Notes: generated from the letters alone by a model not told the origin. DNA of 64,000 nt from Halalkalibacter oceani (GCF_023715705.1 NZ_JAMBOS010000005.1:186001-250000), one strand, 5' to 3'; shown: positions 53,162-62,819, counted from the first letter of the stretch. Made by a program: numbers and translations.

Positions 53162-54628
53162 TTATCGTGAAGTGCCAGCCTGCTCCAGCACTAATTCAAT
53201 TGCTGTTTGGAGCTGGCGATCATTTTCACGCTCCCGTACATTTTCTAAAATCTGCTGCTGCAGCAAATCGGCTGTTTCTTTCGTTAAATCACCCGTCGCT
53301 TCTAGCTTATGCGTCTGTTGAAAAGCGAGGACCGCCTGCTTTGTCTGCCCATCAAAATAGCCGTCCGTTCGCCCAGTTTCAAAGCCGAGCCCTTTTAACA
53401 TGATCTGGGCGCTCCTGATTTGCTCATTCATCATTTCCTCTACGAGCGTTTCTTCAAACGTCAAAGGCGTCGTATAAAAATAATCCGGCTGGCGTACTTC
53501 AACAGTTGGCTTAACCCCTTCACCGTTAATATCATTTCCAGCGGTTGTCAGCCATTTGAATAAAGAAAGCTTCAGCTCACTTCCATCTCCTAAACGGATC
53601 GTCTGTTGGACTGTCCCTTTCCCAAATGTTGTTTCGCCGACAACGTCATAACCGCCACCTTCAATTAAGGCCGCTGCAAGAATTTCTGAAGCGGAAGCGG
53701 AAGCACCGTCCGTAATCCCGACAATCGGATATGGCTTCGGTTCTTTAAGTGAAGACACATAGCGGACTTTCTCACCGGCGCGGTTTTCAATTTGGACAAT
53801 CGGCTGTTCATTCGGTATGACCAGATCACCAATTTCCTCGACCGCGTCCAAATAGCCGCCCGGGTTACCACGTACATCAATCAACAGGCCATCAATACCT
53901 TCCGCCTCAAGGCTGCTCAGGCTTTCCTTAAAGCGCACAGCCGTATCCTCTGAAAAAGAGGTAATCTCAAGCAGACCGACTTTCTTTCCATTACGCTCGA
54001 TCACCTCCGAGCGCACTGTTTCAATCGGGATTTCATCACGCTCTACCGGGACCTCGATCAGTTCACTTGAACCGGCCCGTTCAATCGTCAGACGAACCGT
54101 CGTCCCCTGCTCGCCACGAATTTTCAAGACAGCCTCATACAAAGAAAGACCTTCAATTGACTCGCCGTCAATTTCAATGATCTTATCATTAGGCTGCAAA
54201 CCGGCCCGTTCAGCCGGAGATTCACGGAATGGGGCAACAATCGTCACCTTCCCGTCTGTCATACTTACTTCCGCGCCGATCCCTTCAAAATGAGAGCCTA
54301 ATGATTCAACAAATTGATTGGCTGTCTCCTGATCCATATAAACAGAATATGGATCTTCCAGTGTTCGCAGCATTCCTTCAATCGCGCCCTCAATTAATTG
54401 CTGATCACTTACTTCTTCGACATACTGCTCCTGAATAATCGTCAGCGCCTTTTCAAACTTCTCCAGCAGCTCTTTGTCTGTTAACTCGACATTTCCCACC
54501 GCTTCCTCACTGCCTCCGACAGGCGAGACGGCATTTGACATTCCACCCTGATCAGACAGAAAGAAAAAAAGGTACGCTCCCAGAGCCAACAATGCAATAC
54601 ATACGATCAACGACTGTTTTCTATTCAT
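53162..54628 (-). CDS. ctpB: C-terminal processing serine protease CtpB
   Basis: About 488 residues from the ATG at 54628. N-terminal signal anchor (about 5-25), S41 protease with PDZ domain (GIGAEVSMTDGKVTIVAPF, then ERAGLQPNDKIIEIDG), catalytic Ser in DGASASASEILAAAL and Lys in TFGKGTVQQ, and a C-terminal peptidoglycan-binding PG_binding_1 repeat (IMLKGLGFETGRTDGYFD, TKQAVLAFQQTHKL). In B. subtilis it activates sigma-K signalling during sporulation by cleaving SpoIVFA. Outside the cytoplasmic membrane. Confidence 0.94.
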   Translation of the reverse strand: MNRKQSLIVCIALLALGAYLFFFLSDQGGMSNAVSPVGGSEEAVGNVELTDKELLEKFEKALTIIQEQYVEEVSDQQLIEGAIEGMLRTLEDPYSVYMDQETANQFVESLGSHFEGIGAEVSMTDGKVTIVAPFRESPAERAGLQPNDKIIEIDGESIEGLSLYEAVLKIRGEQGTTVRLTIERAGSSELIEVPVERDEIPIETVRSEVIERNGKKVGLLEITSFSEDTAVRFKESLSSLEAEGIDGLLIDVRGNPGGYLDAVEEIGDLVIPNEQPIVQIENRAGEKVRYVSSLKEPKPYPIVGITDGASASASEILAAALIEGGGYDVVGETTFGKGTVQQTIRLGDGSELKLSLFKWLTTAGNDINGEGVKPTVEVRQPDYFYTTPLTFEETLVEEMMNEQIRSAQIMLKGLGFETGRTDGYFDGQTKQAVLAFQQTHKLEATGDLTKETADLLQQQILENVRERENDRQLQTAIELVLEQAGTSR

Positions 54629-54637
54629 CTTCACCAA

Positions 54638-55033
54638 CTCCCATTCCGTCTCAAAAACCGTTTCTCTTCAGGCTCTTGAAAACAAAAAGCACCACACCAC
54701 TAAACGTGTAATGCTGTTTTTCCACACCAACGTTACTCCTTATTCCTCTTTATCATTACCTTATGTCCAGCTTGTACCAGTTATGTTTTTCAACATCATC
54801 ATTTTATCAAAGATAGAGGATAAGTTCAAAGAACTGCCAATCATTTCTAAACAAATAATCCCGAAGTCGGTCGTAGGACGAGAGCCGGACACAAATGACA
54901 CAGTCGCCCCCAATTGATTCAAAAAGAAAGCGTCCAAAGGTTTTTTCCTTTGAACACTCCCCTTTTCGAAGCTGCTGAAAAAGTACGATTTTCACTTTTT
55001 CAACAGCTTTTTAGTGATGAGCGTAGCCATTAC
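54638..55033. other. Gene-free spacer with hairpins
   Basis: About 500 nt without a credible gene lie between ctpB and the decayed surface-protein gene. Present are an imperfect GCA/TGC hairpin near 54684-54720, CAAAGG-TTTTTT-CCTTTG at 54939-54956, and a 16-bp stem AAGCTGCTGAAAAAGT/ACTTTTTCAACAGCTT (54971-55011) followed by TTTAG on the plus strand. The last is terminator-like though no plus-strand gene precedes it, suggesting remnants of moved DNA. Confidence 0.5.
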
Positions 55034-55035
55034 TC

Positions 55036-55074
55036 TTCTTCGAGTTACGAAAAAGGAAGTTTTTCAGTGGCCTC
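55036..55074 (+). repeat. 39-bp shared element, copy 2
   Basis: TTCTTCGAGTTACGAAAAAG to TTTTCAGTGGCCTC, 35 of 39 positions identical to the minus strand of 51701-51739. It follows a terminator-like hairpin. Confidence 0.8.
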
Positions 55075-55133
55075 CCCTTTTCCTGTTTCTTCGTTCTACA
55101 ATAAACTTTTTAAACTCATTTCATTAAAAACGC

Positions 55134-55175
55134 TATAAACTCGCACTGTCTGAAAACAGACAGTGCGAGTTTATA
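55134..55175 (-). terminator. Terminator after the decayed surface-protein gene
   Basis: TATAAACTCGCACTGTCTG (19 bp) pairs perfectly with 55157-55175 around AAAA; then GCGTTTTTAATG on the minus strand. Confidence 0.9.
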
Positions 55176-55179
55176 ACGT

Positions 55180-55632
55180 TTATTCATTCCTCGAAGGCGC
55201 TTCAATGTCTGCGTACGCCCAATGACTGATAGGTACATCAGTAAAGGTTGGGAACTCTCCAATGTCGCTGACGCCCCGGTCGCTCCGGTGGGGCTTGTGT
55301 TGGTGAAGGTGCTGCCTGTGATCGTCAGATCGGCGATGACAGCGCCGGATAACGTTTCCGCAAACAACCCGATGCAGGAGTTCAGACCGCCAAACGTGCA
55401 GTTCGCAGAGCCGGAAATAGTCAGTCCGGAGATGACATGCCCTTGGCCATGAAGCTCACCCCTGAATTCCGGCAACGGCGTCCAGCCGGCCGCATACGCC
55501 GAATCAGCCAGATCGATGTCGGCCGCCAGCAAACGGCGAAGCGTTCACCGGTCCAGGATACGCACCAAACACAAGCACAAACATAAGAAACAGCAATACA
55601 TACTTTGAAACAGACTTAAAGATCAATTCCAT
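55180..55632 (-). pseudogene. Decayed secreted GLUG/SLH-type surface protein
   Basis: Three pieces of one protein in two reading frames. A signal peptide starts at the ATG at 55632 (MELIFKSVSKYVLLFLMFVL ... NASPFAGG). A shifted frame then carries ADIDLADSAYAAGWTPL, FRGELHGQGHVISGLTISG and GLFAETLSGAVIADLTITG, resembling GLUG-type beta-helix repeats. From about 55270 the original frame resumes with FTDVPISHWAYADIEA, the start of an S-layer homology domain, and stops at 55180 after EAPSRNE. A gap between PFAGG and ADIDL, a second frameshift and a truncated SLH indicate a broken gene; an intact relative would be hundreds of residues longer. Confidence 0.75.
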
Positions 55633-55851
55633 TCTGAATCTTCCCTCTTTTGAACCATTCGCTCTGTTTATCCTCCAGCTTGTGCTCGTCATCACTTCAG
55701 TGAATGCTCTGACGCAGTAGGACAGACCGTTGACTTTTTTGTTTCAGTTATAAACCGAGTCTATGTCGAGAGGAAGCCTTTCATTGGTAATTCCGTCAAA
55801 TATCTATGTGTTTAATCCTATATCTTAAGTCCCTATTTTTAAAAATAAATA

Positions 55852-55901
55852 ATGAAAGACAGTACCAAAGGTTCTAGGAACCTTCTGATACTGCCTTTCA
55901 T
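55852..55901 (-). terminator. Terminator after the chemoreceptor gene
   Basis: ATGAAAGGCAGTA stem with inner AAGGTT/AACCTT, closing at 55852, followed by TATTTATTTTT on the minus strand. Confidence 0.88.
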
Positions 55902-55938
55902 GTCAATAACACCTATTTTTCAATACTCTTGATCGTGG

Positions 55939-57630
55939 TTATAGCTTAAATTTTTGAACCGACTGTTGTAAAGATTCAGCCAAACCGGAAAGCGAAGCAG
56001 AGGCAGAGGCAATCTCTTCCATCGTTGCATTTTGTTCCTCTGTCGATGCTGCAACATCCTGAGCATACCCAGAAGATTCTTCAGCAATTTGCGAGGCATC
56101 TTTTACAAATGAAGCCATCGTATTCATTTCTGCCGTCATTCCTTGTAAAGCAGATGATACCTCGTTGATTTCTGCAGAAACATCTACAATTGCGGATGAA
56201 ATGACTTCAAATTCATTACCTGCAAGGTCCACATAGGCTTTTCCATCGTTTACTGCATGAATTGTTTCATCCATGGAAATAACGGATTGGTTGATTTCTT
56301 GCTGAATCTCATTTATCAGATGACTAATTTGTTTAGCCGACTCACTGGACTTCTCTGCTAATTTCCGCACCTCTTCAGCAACCACGGCAAATCCTTTTCC
56401 ATGTTCTCCGGCTCTTGCTGCCTCAATAGCTGCATTAAGTGCCAATAAATTGGTCTGGTCAGCAACAGCAGTAATGAGAGAACTAATTTTTTCAATTTCA
56501 CTCGATTTATTACTTAGTCCTTTAACTGATATTGAAATTTCATCTGCTTTATTTGTAATCAAGCTCATTTGGGAGATAGTATCCTTAATCACCTGTTTTC
56601 CATTCTCAGCCTTTTCTTTTGTCACACTTGCAGATGTATTAACCGACTGAACCGATTCCGATATTTTCTCCATACTGTTAGACATGCTAATCGACGTATG
56701 ATTTGCATTGGTTATTTTCATTAATTGGTTTTCAGTACCCGAAGCGATAGATTGGATAGCCTCCGTGATTTGTTCAGTTGCCTTACTTGTTTCCAAAGCT
56801 CCTGCTGATAACTGTTCCGAAGAGGCTGCCACTTGATCAGAAGTGGTTACAACCTTGTTAATCAACTGATGCAAATTATCTCGCATCGTTTTATAGCTTT
56901 GTGCCAGTTGCCCTATTTCATCCTTTGAAGAGTCCGTTACAACAGCTGTAAAGTCACCTTCTCCGGCCCTCTCTAATGCTTGTCCCACATTTTTAAGTCG
57001 TCTCTTTAGTTGCTTCGAAAACAGGAATACGATGATAGAGCCCACTCCAATTCCAATAACAAGCACAATGAGGAATCCGTTTATAATATCACCAATTGTC
57101 TTATCAATAAACTCCTCTGTAGCACCGACAAACCACATGCCAATTATTTGACCACTTCCATCTTTAATTGGTTGATAAGCGGTTTGTACCCTCATTCCAG
57201 CTACTTCTGCCTCACCGTAATAATGTTGACCCTCTCTTAATACAGTTTGTATAACGGAATCCGAAGCCTGCGTTTGAACAGCACGATTTCCATTCTCCAT
57301 TACAGTCGTGCTTACTCGTGTATCATTTTGAAAAATTGTCACTAACCCACCTGTCATAGTAGCGATATCGTCAACTATTTTAGCATTATCATTAATCTTC
57401 ACATCGCCCTTATACAACAGTCCATCGTTTATCCTCCACTCTCCCGGATATTCCTCATTAATGGCTATGAAGGAGAGCGCTAAATCACTTCGAGCCTTTT
57501 CAACTGCCATTTCTTTAACTCCAGTTGAAACAAGGTGTTGAGTGACAAAGCCGAGTAGTAACGAAAAAACAAGTAAAATCGCTATAACGAGTAGGTTAAT
57601 TTTTGTTCCAATTTTAAAATTACTAATCAT
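55939..57630 (-). CDS. Methyl-accepting chemotaxis protein
   Basis: 563 residues. Transmembrane helix (about 10-32), extracellular Cache-type sensor (about 33-183, with [17 protein letters not shown] and [18 protein letters not shown]), second helix (about 184-206), HAMP (about 207-260), and cytoplasmic coiled coil with the CheA/CheW tip [16 protein letters not shown]. Ligand unknown. The gene and its 500-nt upstream spacer look AT-richer than neighbouring genes, which suggests a later acquisition. Terminator follows; no sigma-D promoter is convincing. Confidence 0.93.
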   Translation of the reverse strand: MISNFKIGTKINLLVIAILLVFSLLLGFVTQHLVSTGVKEMAVEKARSDLALSFIAINEEYPGEWRINDGLLYKGDVKINDNAKIVDDIATMTGGLVTIFQNDTRVSTTVMENGNRAVQTQASDSVIQTVLREGQHYYGEAEVAGMRVQTAYQPIKDGSGQIIGMWFVGATEEFIDKTIGDIINGFLIVLVIGIGVGSIIVFLFSKQLKRRLKNVGQALERAGEGDFTAVVTDSSKDEIGQLAQSYKTMRDNLHQLINKVVTTSDQVAASSEQLSAGALETSKATEQITEAIQSIASGTENQLMKITNANHTSISMSNSMEKISESVQSVNTSASVTKEKAENGKQVIKDTISQMSLITNKADEISISVKGLSNKSSEIEKISSLITAVADQTNLLALNAAIEAARAGEHGKGFAVVAEEVRKLAEKSSESAKQISHLINEIQQEINQSVISMDETIHAVNDGKAYVDLAGNEFEVISSAIVDVSAEINEVSSALQGMTAEMNTMASFVKDASQIAEESSGYAQDVAASTEEQNATMEEIASASASLSGLAESLQQSVQKFKL

Positions 57631-58035
57631 AATCCCCTCCAGTAAACATTATTTTGAAAAGAAACCATATTAAAAAGTTTGATACACTTCTGAACTCTTC
57701 TCCGCCTTTTCCCTACTAAACTCATTCATACTTAATCTATTTTTTATCTGATGCTTACTGAATTTCTGCATAAGCTCTTCACCTGTACGTTTCAGTTCAT
57801 TAGATATCAGGCTAAATATTTATAACATAAAGCCCTTTTAGTTTCAAAAACTTTTTTCCTTCTATTAACAAGTTCCAATTTTTCGAAAATTCCTTATAAG
57901 TTGAAAGTATTTTCTGTTACTAAATCTATATTCATAGCTTCTATAATCCATTTGAATCGTCAATTTCTCCAGTGCTCAGTTACAGTTTTGGTATTGGTTT
58001 TACTAAGCGGGTAACAGTCACTCTTCCCATTACAA
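57631..58035. other. AT-rich spacer upstream of the chemoreceptor
   Basis: About 400 nt with no gene or clear RNA element. AGGGG precedes the receptor ATG. A near sigma-D -10 (GCCTGATAT at about 57811) lacks a -35 at correct spacing. Confidence 0.4.
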
Positions 58036-58079
58036 TAAAAAAGCACATCATTATCAACTACATTGACAATGATGTGCTC
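58036..58079 (-). terminator. Terminator of ftsEX-hydrolase operon
   Basis: AGCACATCATTGTCAA pairs with TTGATAATGATGTGCT and is followed by TTTTTTATTG on the minus strand. Confidence 0.93.
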
Positions 58080-58139
58080 ACTTCATTTTTCGTTTTTGAT
58101 TTTACATGCTCCCAAAGTTTTATTGTAACGTATTAATCC

Positions 58140-59429
58140 TTAATTCGGAATATAGTTTAACGGATTGACCGCGTTGGACTTCGCTCCATTCCACCCGCCT
58201 TCATGAACTTCGAAGTGTAAATGAGCGCCGAACGAGCGACCCGTATTCCCCATAATTCCGATCGTTTGCCCTTTCGAGACACTTTGACCACTTGAGACAT
58301 TCATGCGCTCCAGATGCGCATACAATGTCGTAATCAGCTGTCCCTCGACATAATGGGCAATGATAACCGTGTTTCCGTAGCCATTCATATAGCTTGCACT
58401 TACAACTGTTCCATCCTGGACGGCAACAATCGGCACATCTCCGGTACGACCGTTCTTACCAATGTCAATACCGTAGTGCATCCGTCCGCCGAAAGAACTG
58501 CGTGGTCCAAACGTTGACGTGATTCTTCCGGTTGCCGGGCGCATAAAACCGGAGTTTGTCACCGCCGGCGTACTGTGCATTTGACCGCTGCCACTACCGC
58601 CCCCGCCGCCGCTTCTTGAAGCGGCCGCCGCAGCGGCTGCTGCCTGACGCTGGCGCTCTTCATACTCGGCCAGTTCCTTTTTCAATGCAGCCTCCTGGGC
58701 GCGGAGAATTTCATCCTCATTCTCCAATTCACCAAGATCGTCATGCAGTTCATCCTCGCGCTGCTGCAGACGGCTCATCAGCTCGTCCTTTTGCTCGCGC
58801 TGCGCATCTAGCTCAGCCATTAACCGTTCAAGCTCGGCTAAATGCCCCTCTAATGTTTGCAGCTCCTGCTCCACTTCCTGCTTTGCTGCTTCAAGCCGGT
58901 TTTGATCTTCAATATGAGCTTCAATAATGTTACGGTCCTGCTGCGCGATGACAGACAGGGCATTCACCCGGTCGAGAAAATCACCAAAGCTCTTCGCTCC
59001 AAGAATAACTTCCAGATAATTAATCGAGCCACCGCTCTGATACATCGCCCGTGCTCTATCTTTAAGAAGAACGTCTCTTTCCGCAATTCGCTCCTCCAGC
59101 TCAGCAATCTCTGCGCGAAGTGCCTCGATTTGGGCGCGCACTTCTTCGATCTCGCTTCGTTTGTCACGAATGTTTTGACTCGTGGTCGCCACTTCATGAT
59201 CAATCTTTCGGATTTCCTCATTCAGCTGCTGCATTTCAGTCTCAAGCTTTTGAATTTCCGCTTCTGTCTTTTTTGCCTCTTCCTGTTTCTCCTGACGCTC
59301 ACGCTGAACATCGGAAATCTTGCCTTCAATTTCCGAGTTCGCTAACGCCTCGTGATCAAATAAGCCCGCGCCTAAAGAACCAATCATTAGCAACAATGCA
59401 AGTCCAACTAAACCCAACCTTTGCTTCAT
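58140..59429 (-). CDS. PcsB/EnvC-like coiled-coil M23 peptidoglycan hydrolase
   Basis: 429 residues: signal peptide (1-31, cleaved near EALANS), long coiled coil (about 34-260), Ala-rich then Gly-rich linker (about 262-285), and a LytM/M23 domain (about 300-425). Metal ligands are complete (MHYGIDIG and HLHFEVHEG), so unlike E. coli EnvC this is probably an active endopeptidase. It is encoded 54 nt after ftsX, pointing to activation by FtsEX across the membrane as for PcsB or CwlO. Confidence 0.92.
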   Translation of the reverse strand: MKQRLGLVGLALLLMIGSLGAGLFDHEALANSEIEGKISDVQRERQEKQEEAKKTEAEIQKLETEMQQLNEEIRKIDHEVATTSQNIRDKRSEIEEVRAQIEALRAEIAELEERIAERDVLLKDRARAMYQSGGSINYLEVILGAKSFGDFLDRVNALSVIAQQDRNIIEAHIEDQNRLEAAKQEVEQELQTLEGHLAELERLMAELDAQREQKDELMSRLQQREDELHDDLGELENEDEILRAQEAALKKELAEYEERQRQAAAAAAAASRSGGGGGSGSGQMHSTPAVTNSGFMRPATGRITSTFGPRSSFGGRMHYGIDIGKNGRTGDVPIVAVQDGTVVSASYMNGYGNTVIIAHYVEGQLITTLYAHLERMNVSSGQSVSKGQTIGIMGNTGRSFGAHLHFEVHEGGWNGAKSNAVNPLNYIPN

Positions 59430-59483
59430 TCAGCCGTTCCTCCTCATTTCCTGTAAAACTTTTCTTCTTACTTCATCGAACCT

Positions 59484-60377
59484 CTATACTTTCAAAAACT
59501 TCCGAACAGATACGATACTTCCCCAAACACCGATAAACGCCCCAATTCCGATAAGCAACGCTGCAATTTGCCATATGTATGGAAATAGAGGTAACAGGGA
59601 GAAAAACATAATTTCAAAACGCTCTCCAAAGTTCGATATCAAGTACGAATAGCCGAAGCCAATCAACAAAATCGGAATCAAAGATCCGACGACTCCCAAA
59701 AGCAATCCTTCTATAAAAAATGGCCAGCGGATGAACCCATTGGTTGCCCCGACAAGTTTCATAATCTGAATTTCTCGTTTTCTAGCCACAATTGTCAATT
59801 TAATCGTATTGGCAATCAAAAACATCGCCGTAAACATCATCGCCAACACAAGCACAAGACCAACTGTACGGAATAAATTCGTAAAGGCAAATAAGCGCTC
59901 TACAACATCCTGTCCAAAGTCAACCCGTTCCACATAAGGCATCTGTTCAAGCAATCTAGCAACCTGATCTGTCAGCTGTGGGCTGCTGGCCTCGACAATG
60001 AACACATCATTCAACGGATTTTCCGAGCGGATTGATTCAAAAACCTGTCCACGTTCATCTAAGCTATCAATCAACTGATTAAGCCCTTCATCTTTTCCTA
60101 AAAACGTCACCTCGGCCACATCCGGTGTTGTTTCAATTTGAGCTCTAAGCTCATCCTGCTGTTCCGCTGTTGCCGTCAACTCAATGTAAACCCGGATTTC
60201 GACGTCGTCCTCAATCACAGAAGCAAAATGATTGACGTTCATAATCAGAAGCAAAAAAGCCCCGACGACAAATAGCATAACTGCCACTGCGCTAATGGAT
60301 GCGAACGTCATCCAACCATTTCGTCCCAAGTTCTTACTGCCTTCCCGAACATGACGTCCGAGAGTTCTAAGCTTCAT
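59484..60377 (-). CDS. ftsX: Cell division protein FtsX
   Basis: 297-residue permease-like protein with one N-terminal and three C-terminal transmembrane helices and a large extracellular loop (about 45-165) that contacts the peptidoglycan hydrolase. RHVREGSKNLGRNGWMTFASI is the typical cytoplasmic start. Overlaps ftsE by 11 nt. Confidence 0.96.
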   Translation of the reverse strand: MKLRTLGRHVREGSKNLGRNGWMTFASISAVAVMLFVVGAFLLLIMNVNHFASVIEDDVEIRVYIELTATAEQQDELRAQIETTPDVAEVTFLGKDEGLNQLIDSLDERGQVFESIRSENPLNDVFIVEASSPQLTDQVARLLEQMPYVERVDFGQDVVERLFAFTNLFRTVGLVLVLAMMFTAMFLIANTIKLTIVARKREIQIMKLVGATNGFIRWPFFIEGLLLGVVGSLIPILLIGFGYSYLISNFGERFEIMFFSLLPLFPYIWQIAALLIGIGAFIGVWGSIVSVRKFLKV

Positions 60378-61053
60378 AGCCGTAGGTCCCCCTTACTTCA
60401 TCCCTAACCACGCGCCCGCCTTCGATCGCGATAACTCGTTTCTTGATCGTATTGACGATGTCTTTATTGTGAGTTGCCATAATAATCGTCGTGCCGCGAT
60501 GGTTAATATCATCTAAGATGTCCATAATTCTCCAAGCTGTGTCCGGATCAAGATTTCCCGTCGGCTCGTCCGCGATCAGAACATCGGGCTGATTGACAAT
60601 TGCTCTGGCAATTGCTACCCGCTGCTGCTCTCCACCTGATAATTCACTTGGCAAAAACCGCGCCTTGTTTTTCAATTGCACGATATCAAGCACATCCATC
60701 ACTTTGCGCTTAATCATATCCGGCGCTTCCTCAATCACTTCAAGCGCAAACGCCACATTTTCATACACAGTCAAGCTCGGCAGCAGTTTAAAATCCTGAA
60801 ACACCACACCGATTTTCCGGCGAAGTAACGGAATATCCTTTTCTTTAATCGTCGACAAGCTGGTTTCGTCGATAATGATTTCGCCCTTCGTCGCTTTCTC
60901 TTCGCGATACATCAGGCGGATAAACGTCGATTTCCCGGCACCGCTTGGTCCAACGACATAAACAAACTCGCCTTTTTTAATTTTTATATTAATTCCATTA
61001 ATCGCCTTTACGTTATTGGAATAGGTCTTCCATACATCTTTCATTTCAATCAT
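60367..61053 (-). CDS. ftsE: Cell division ATP-binding protein FtsE
   Basis: 228-residue ABC ATPase. Walker A GPSGAGKST, Q-loop VVFQDFKLLP, signature LSGGEQQRVAIA, Walker B VLIADEPTGNLD and switch His in MATHNKD. With FtsX it drives hydrolase activation during elongation and at sporulation. First gene of the ftsE-ftsX-hydrolase operon. Confidence 0.97.
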   Translation of the reverse strand: MIEMKDVWKTYSNNVKAINGINIKIKKGEFVYVVGPSGAGKSTFIRLMYREEKATKGEIIIDETSLSTIKEKDIPLLRRKIGVVFQDFKLLPSLTVYENVAFALEVIEEAPDMIKRKVMDVLDIVQLKNKARFLPSELSGGEQQRVAIARAIVNQPDVLIADEPTGNLDPDTAWRIMDILDDINHRGTTIIMATHNKDIVNTIKKRVIAIEGGRVVRDEVRGTYGYEA

Positions 61054-61159
61054 AACTGTTCACTTCCCCGCTCACCGTCATTTCACAAGCGATGCTTGTC
61101 CACTTCGAATGCTGTAGAAAAAGCACTGCTTTTCCCTCATCCTGTCGGTTCGCCTATCC

Positions 61160-61165
61160 ATTATA
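61160..61165 (-). promoter_or_regulatory. Extended -10 promoter of ftsEX operon
   Basis: TGG-TATAAT on the minus strand, about 107 nt before ftsE; no -35 of quality. The leader is about 100 nt. Confidence 0.5.
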
Positions 61166-61256
61166 CCATTTATTAAAAATTATGGAGGACCAATTTTATT
61201 ACAATTATATTTCAGTCTGTAATACGAGTCCCTTCGCTTTTCTCAACTCCGCAATG

Positions 61257-61301
61257 AAAAAAAGCTTGAGATAAAGGGATGGTTACCTTTTGTCTCAAGC
61301 T
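61257..61301 (-). terminator. Terminator after cccB
   Basis: AGCTTGAGACAAAAGG stem with loop TAACCATC, followed by TTTTTTTCATTG on the minus strand. Confidence 0.93.
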
Positions 61302-61350
61302 CCGAAGCCATTATTCGTAACGATGGCTTTTGTCCTCGTCTCTTACGTTC

Positions 61351-61710
61351 TTATTGAGTTTTAATCCATTGAGCGATGTTGTTGGCATCCTCTTGCGGGA
61401 TGTTTTGAGCCGGCATTGTGCCTTGTCCATTTAAAATCACATCTTCAATTTCTTCAACTGAGAGTTCCGTCCCTGCCAAAGCTGGACCCGCTCCACCTTG
61501 CAGGTTCCCTCCATGACACCCAATACAGCTTGCCTCGTATGACGTACGAGCCGCTTCAGCGTCGAAATCACCCGCTGCTTCTTCTCCAGCCGCATCATCC
61601 GCCGGCGCTTCATCAACTGGAGCTTCATCAACCGGGGCTGGCTCTTCTCCTCCGCCTCCGCAAGCTGTCAAAGCAAAAACAGCACCTAGCACAAGTAGAA
61701 ATTTCTTCAT
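61351..61710 (-). CDS. cccB: Cytochrome c-551 lipoprotein
   Basis: 119 residues starting at the ATG at 61710 (GGAGGG upstream). Lipoprotein signal with lipobox LTAC, an acidic Pro/Ala/Glu linker (DEAPVDEAPADD), and a small class I cytochrome c with heme site CIGCH and axial Met in GTMPAQN. Electron carrier on the outer face of the membrane. The very acidic linker is notable and might suit an alkaline or saline habitat. Confidence 0.93.
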   Translation of the reverse strand: MKKFLLVLGAVFALTACGGGGEEPAPVDEAPVDEAPADDAAGEEAAGDFDAEAARTSYEASCIGCHGGNLQGGAGPALAGTELSVEEIEDVILNGQGTMPAQNIPQEDANNIAQWIKTQ

Positions 61711-61778
61711 CTCTTTCCCTCCATTGATTCGTTTTGCAGGAGTTTCCTCCAAGCACATTATAGCTGATTTCTTTTTTG

Positions 61779-62651
61779 TCAGGCGTGCTTAAACCCTTCT
61801 CCAAGCACCTCCGTCGCGTTCGTAACAATGACAAACGCTTGCGGGTCAACAGCTTGAACGATATGTTTCAATTTTGTGACCTCGCTCTGATGGACAACAC
61901 ACATTAAAACGGGTCTTTCTTCTTCGGTATAACCGCCATAGCCGCTTAGCTTTGTTACGCCACGATCCACATCCCGCAAGATGCTTTTCCTCAGTTCTTC
62001 CTGATGATTGGAGATGATTAAAGCTACCTTTGCATATCCTACCCCCATTTGCACTAAATCAATCGTCTTTCCAGTCACAAATAGAGCAATTAACGCATAT
62101 AACGCCAGTTCCAAACCAAATACAACCGCCGACGTCAGGACGATCAGCCCATCGAGGATAAAGACGCACGCGCCAAGTGAAACTCCAGTAAATTTCTGAA
62201 TAATCTGCGCTGCAAGATCTGTTCCACCGGTGCTGGCGCTCGCTCGAAAGACGATCCCAAGCCCGAGACCTACGCCTATTCCGCCAAATAGTGCGCCAAG
62301 CAGTGCATCTTCAAAGCCGACTGACCATTCCCGCGTTAAAAACACAACAAAGGGGAGAAACAAAGTACCGGCCAATGTTTTAATCCCATATTTGAGCCCG
62401 CCAAGCAGCAGGAAACCGAGAATGAACAGAGGAATGTTAAAAGCCCATTGCGTAAAAGCCGGCTCGATACCGAACGTCGCATTAACAATCGTACTAATCC
62501 CGCTTACGCCGCCTGAGGCAATTTTATTGGGCAATAAAAACAAGTTAAACGCAATCGCGACGATCGCCGCCCCTGTCAGGATATATGTATAATCGATCAA
62601 TAATTGCAGCCTGTGATTGAGAGGTCCTCTCCGTTTGCGAGGTGCTAGCAT
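61779..62651 (-). CDS. yvjA: YitT-family membrane protein YvjA
   Basis: 290 residues from the ATG at 62651 (AGGAGTG 6 nt upstream). Five or six transmembrane helices (DUF161: LLPNKIASGGVSGISTIV, RASASTGGTDLAAQI) followed by a cytoplasmic DUF2179 domain (VVHQSEVTKLKHIVQAVDP). Function unknown; same place as in B. subtilis. Confidence 0.9.
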   Translation of the reverse strand: MLAPRKRRGPLNHRLQLLIDYTYILTGAAIVAIAFNLFLLPNKIASGGVSGISTIVNATFGIEPAFTQWAFNIPLFILGFLLLGGLKYGIKTLAGTLFLPFVVFLTREWSVGFEDALLGALFGGIGVGLGLGIVFRASASTGGTDLAAQIIQKFTGVSLGACVFILDGLIVLTSAVVFGLELALYALIALFVTGKTIDLVQMGVGYAKVALIISNHQEELRKSILRDVDRGVTKLSGYGGYTEEERPVLMCVVHQSEVTKLKHIVQAVDPQAFVIVTNATEVLGEGFKHA

Positions 62652-62819
62652 CCGCTTCACTCCTTTTTACTATCATATCCAAACCATTGGGTAGTATAGC
62701 ATTAGCTCTCCTGGAAGTAAACGCGACTCCATTAGCGCGGTGAAGAAGTAAGAAGGGAAGCTTAGAAATGAAATCATGGAATGAGATTACTCAAAATATT
62801 CCTTCCATTTCTCCAGAAC

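Noticed and set aside
55640-55850. Cyclic di-GMP riboswitch or other aptamer between the chemoreceptor and the decayed surface gene
   Set aside because: Conserved GEMM core sequences are absent; only unremarkable sequence is seen.
57800-57830. sigma-D promoter for the chemoreceptor
   Set aside because: GCCTGATAT has an extra base relative to GCCGATAT and no TAAA at 14-16 nt upstream.
61166-61205. WalR box upstream of ftsE
   Set aside because: One half-site (TGTAAT) is present but the second, five bases later, is TGGTCC, a poor match.
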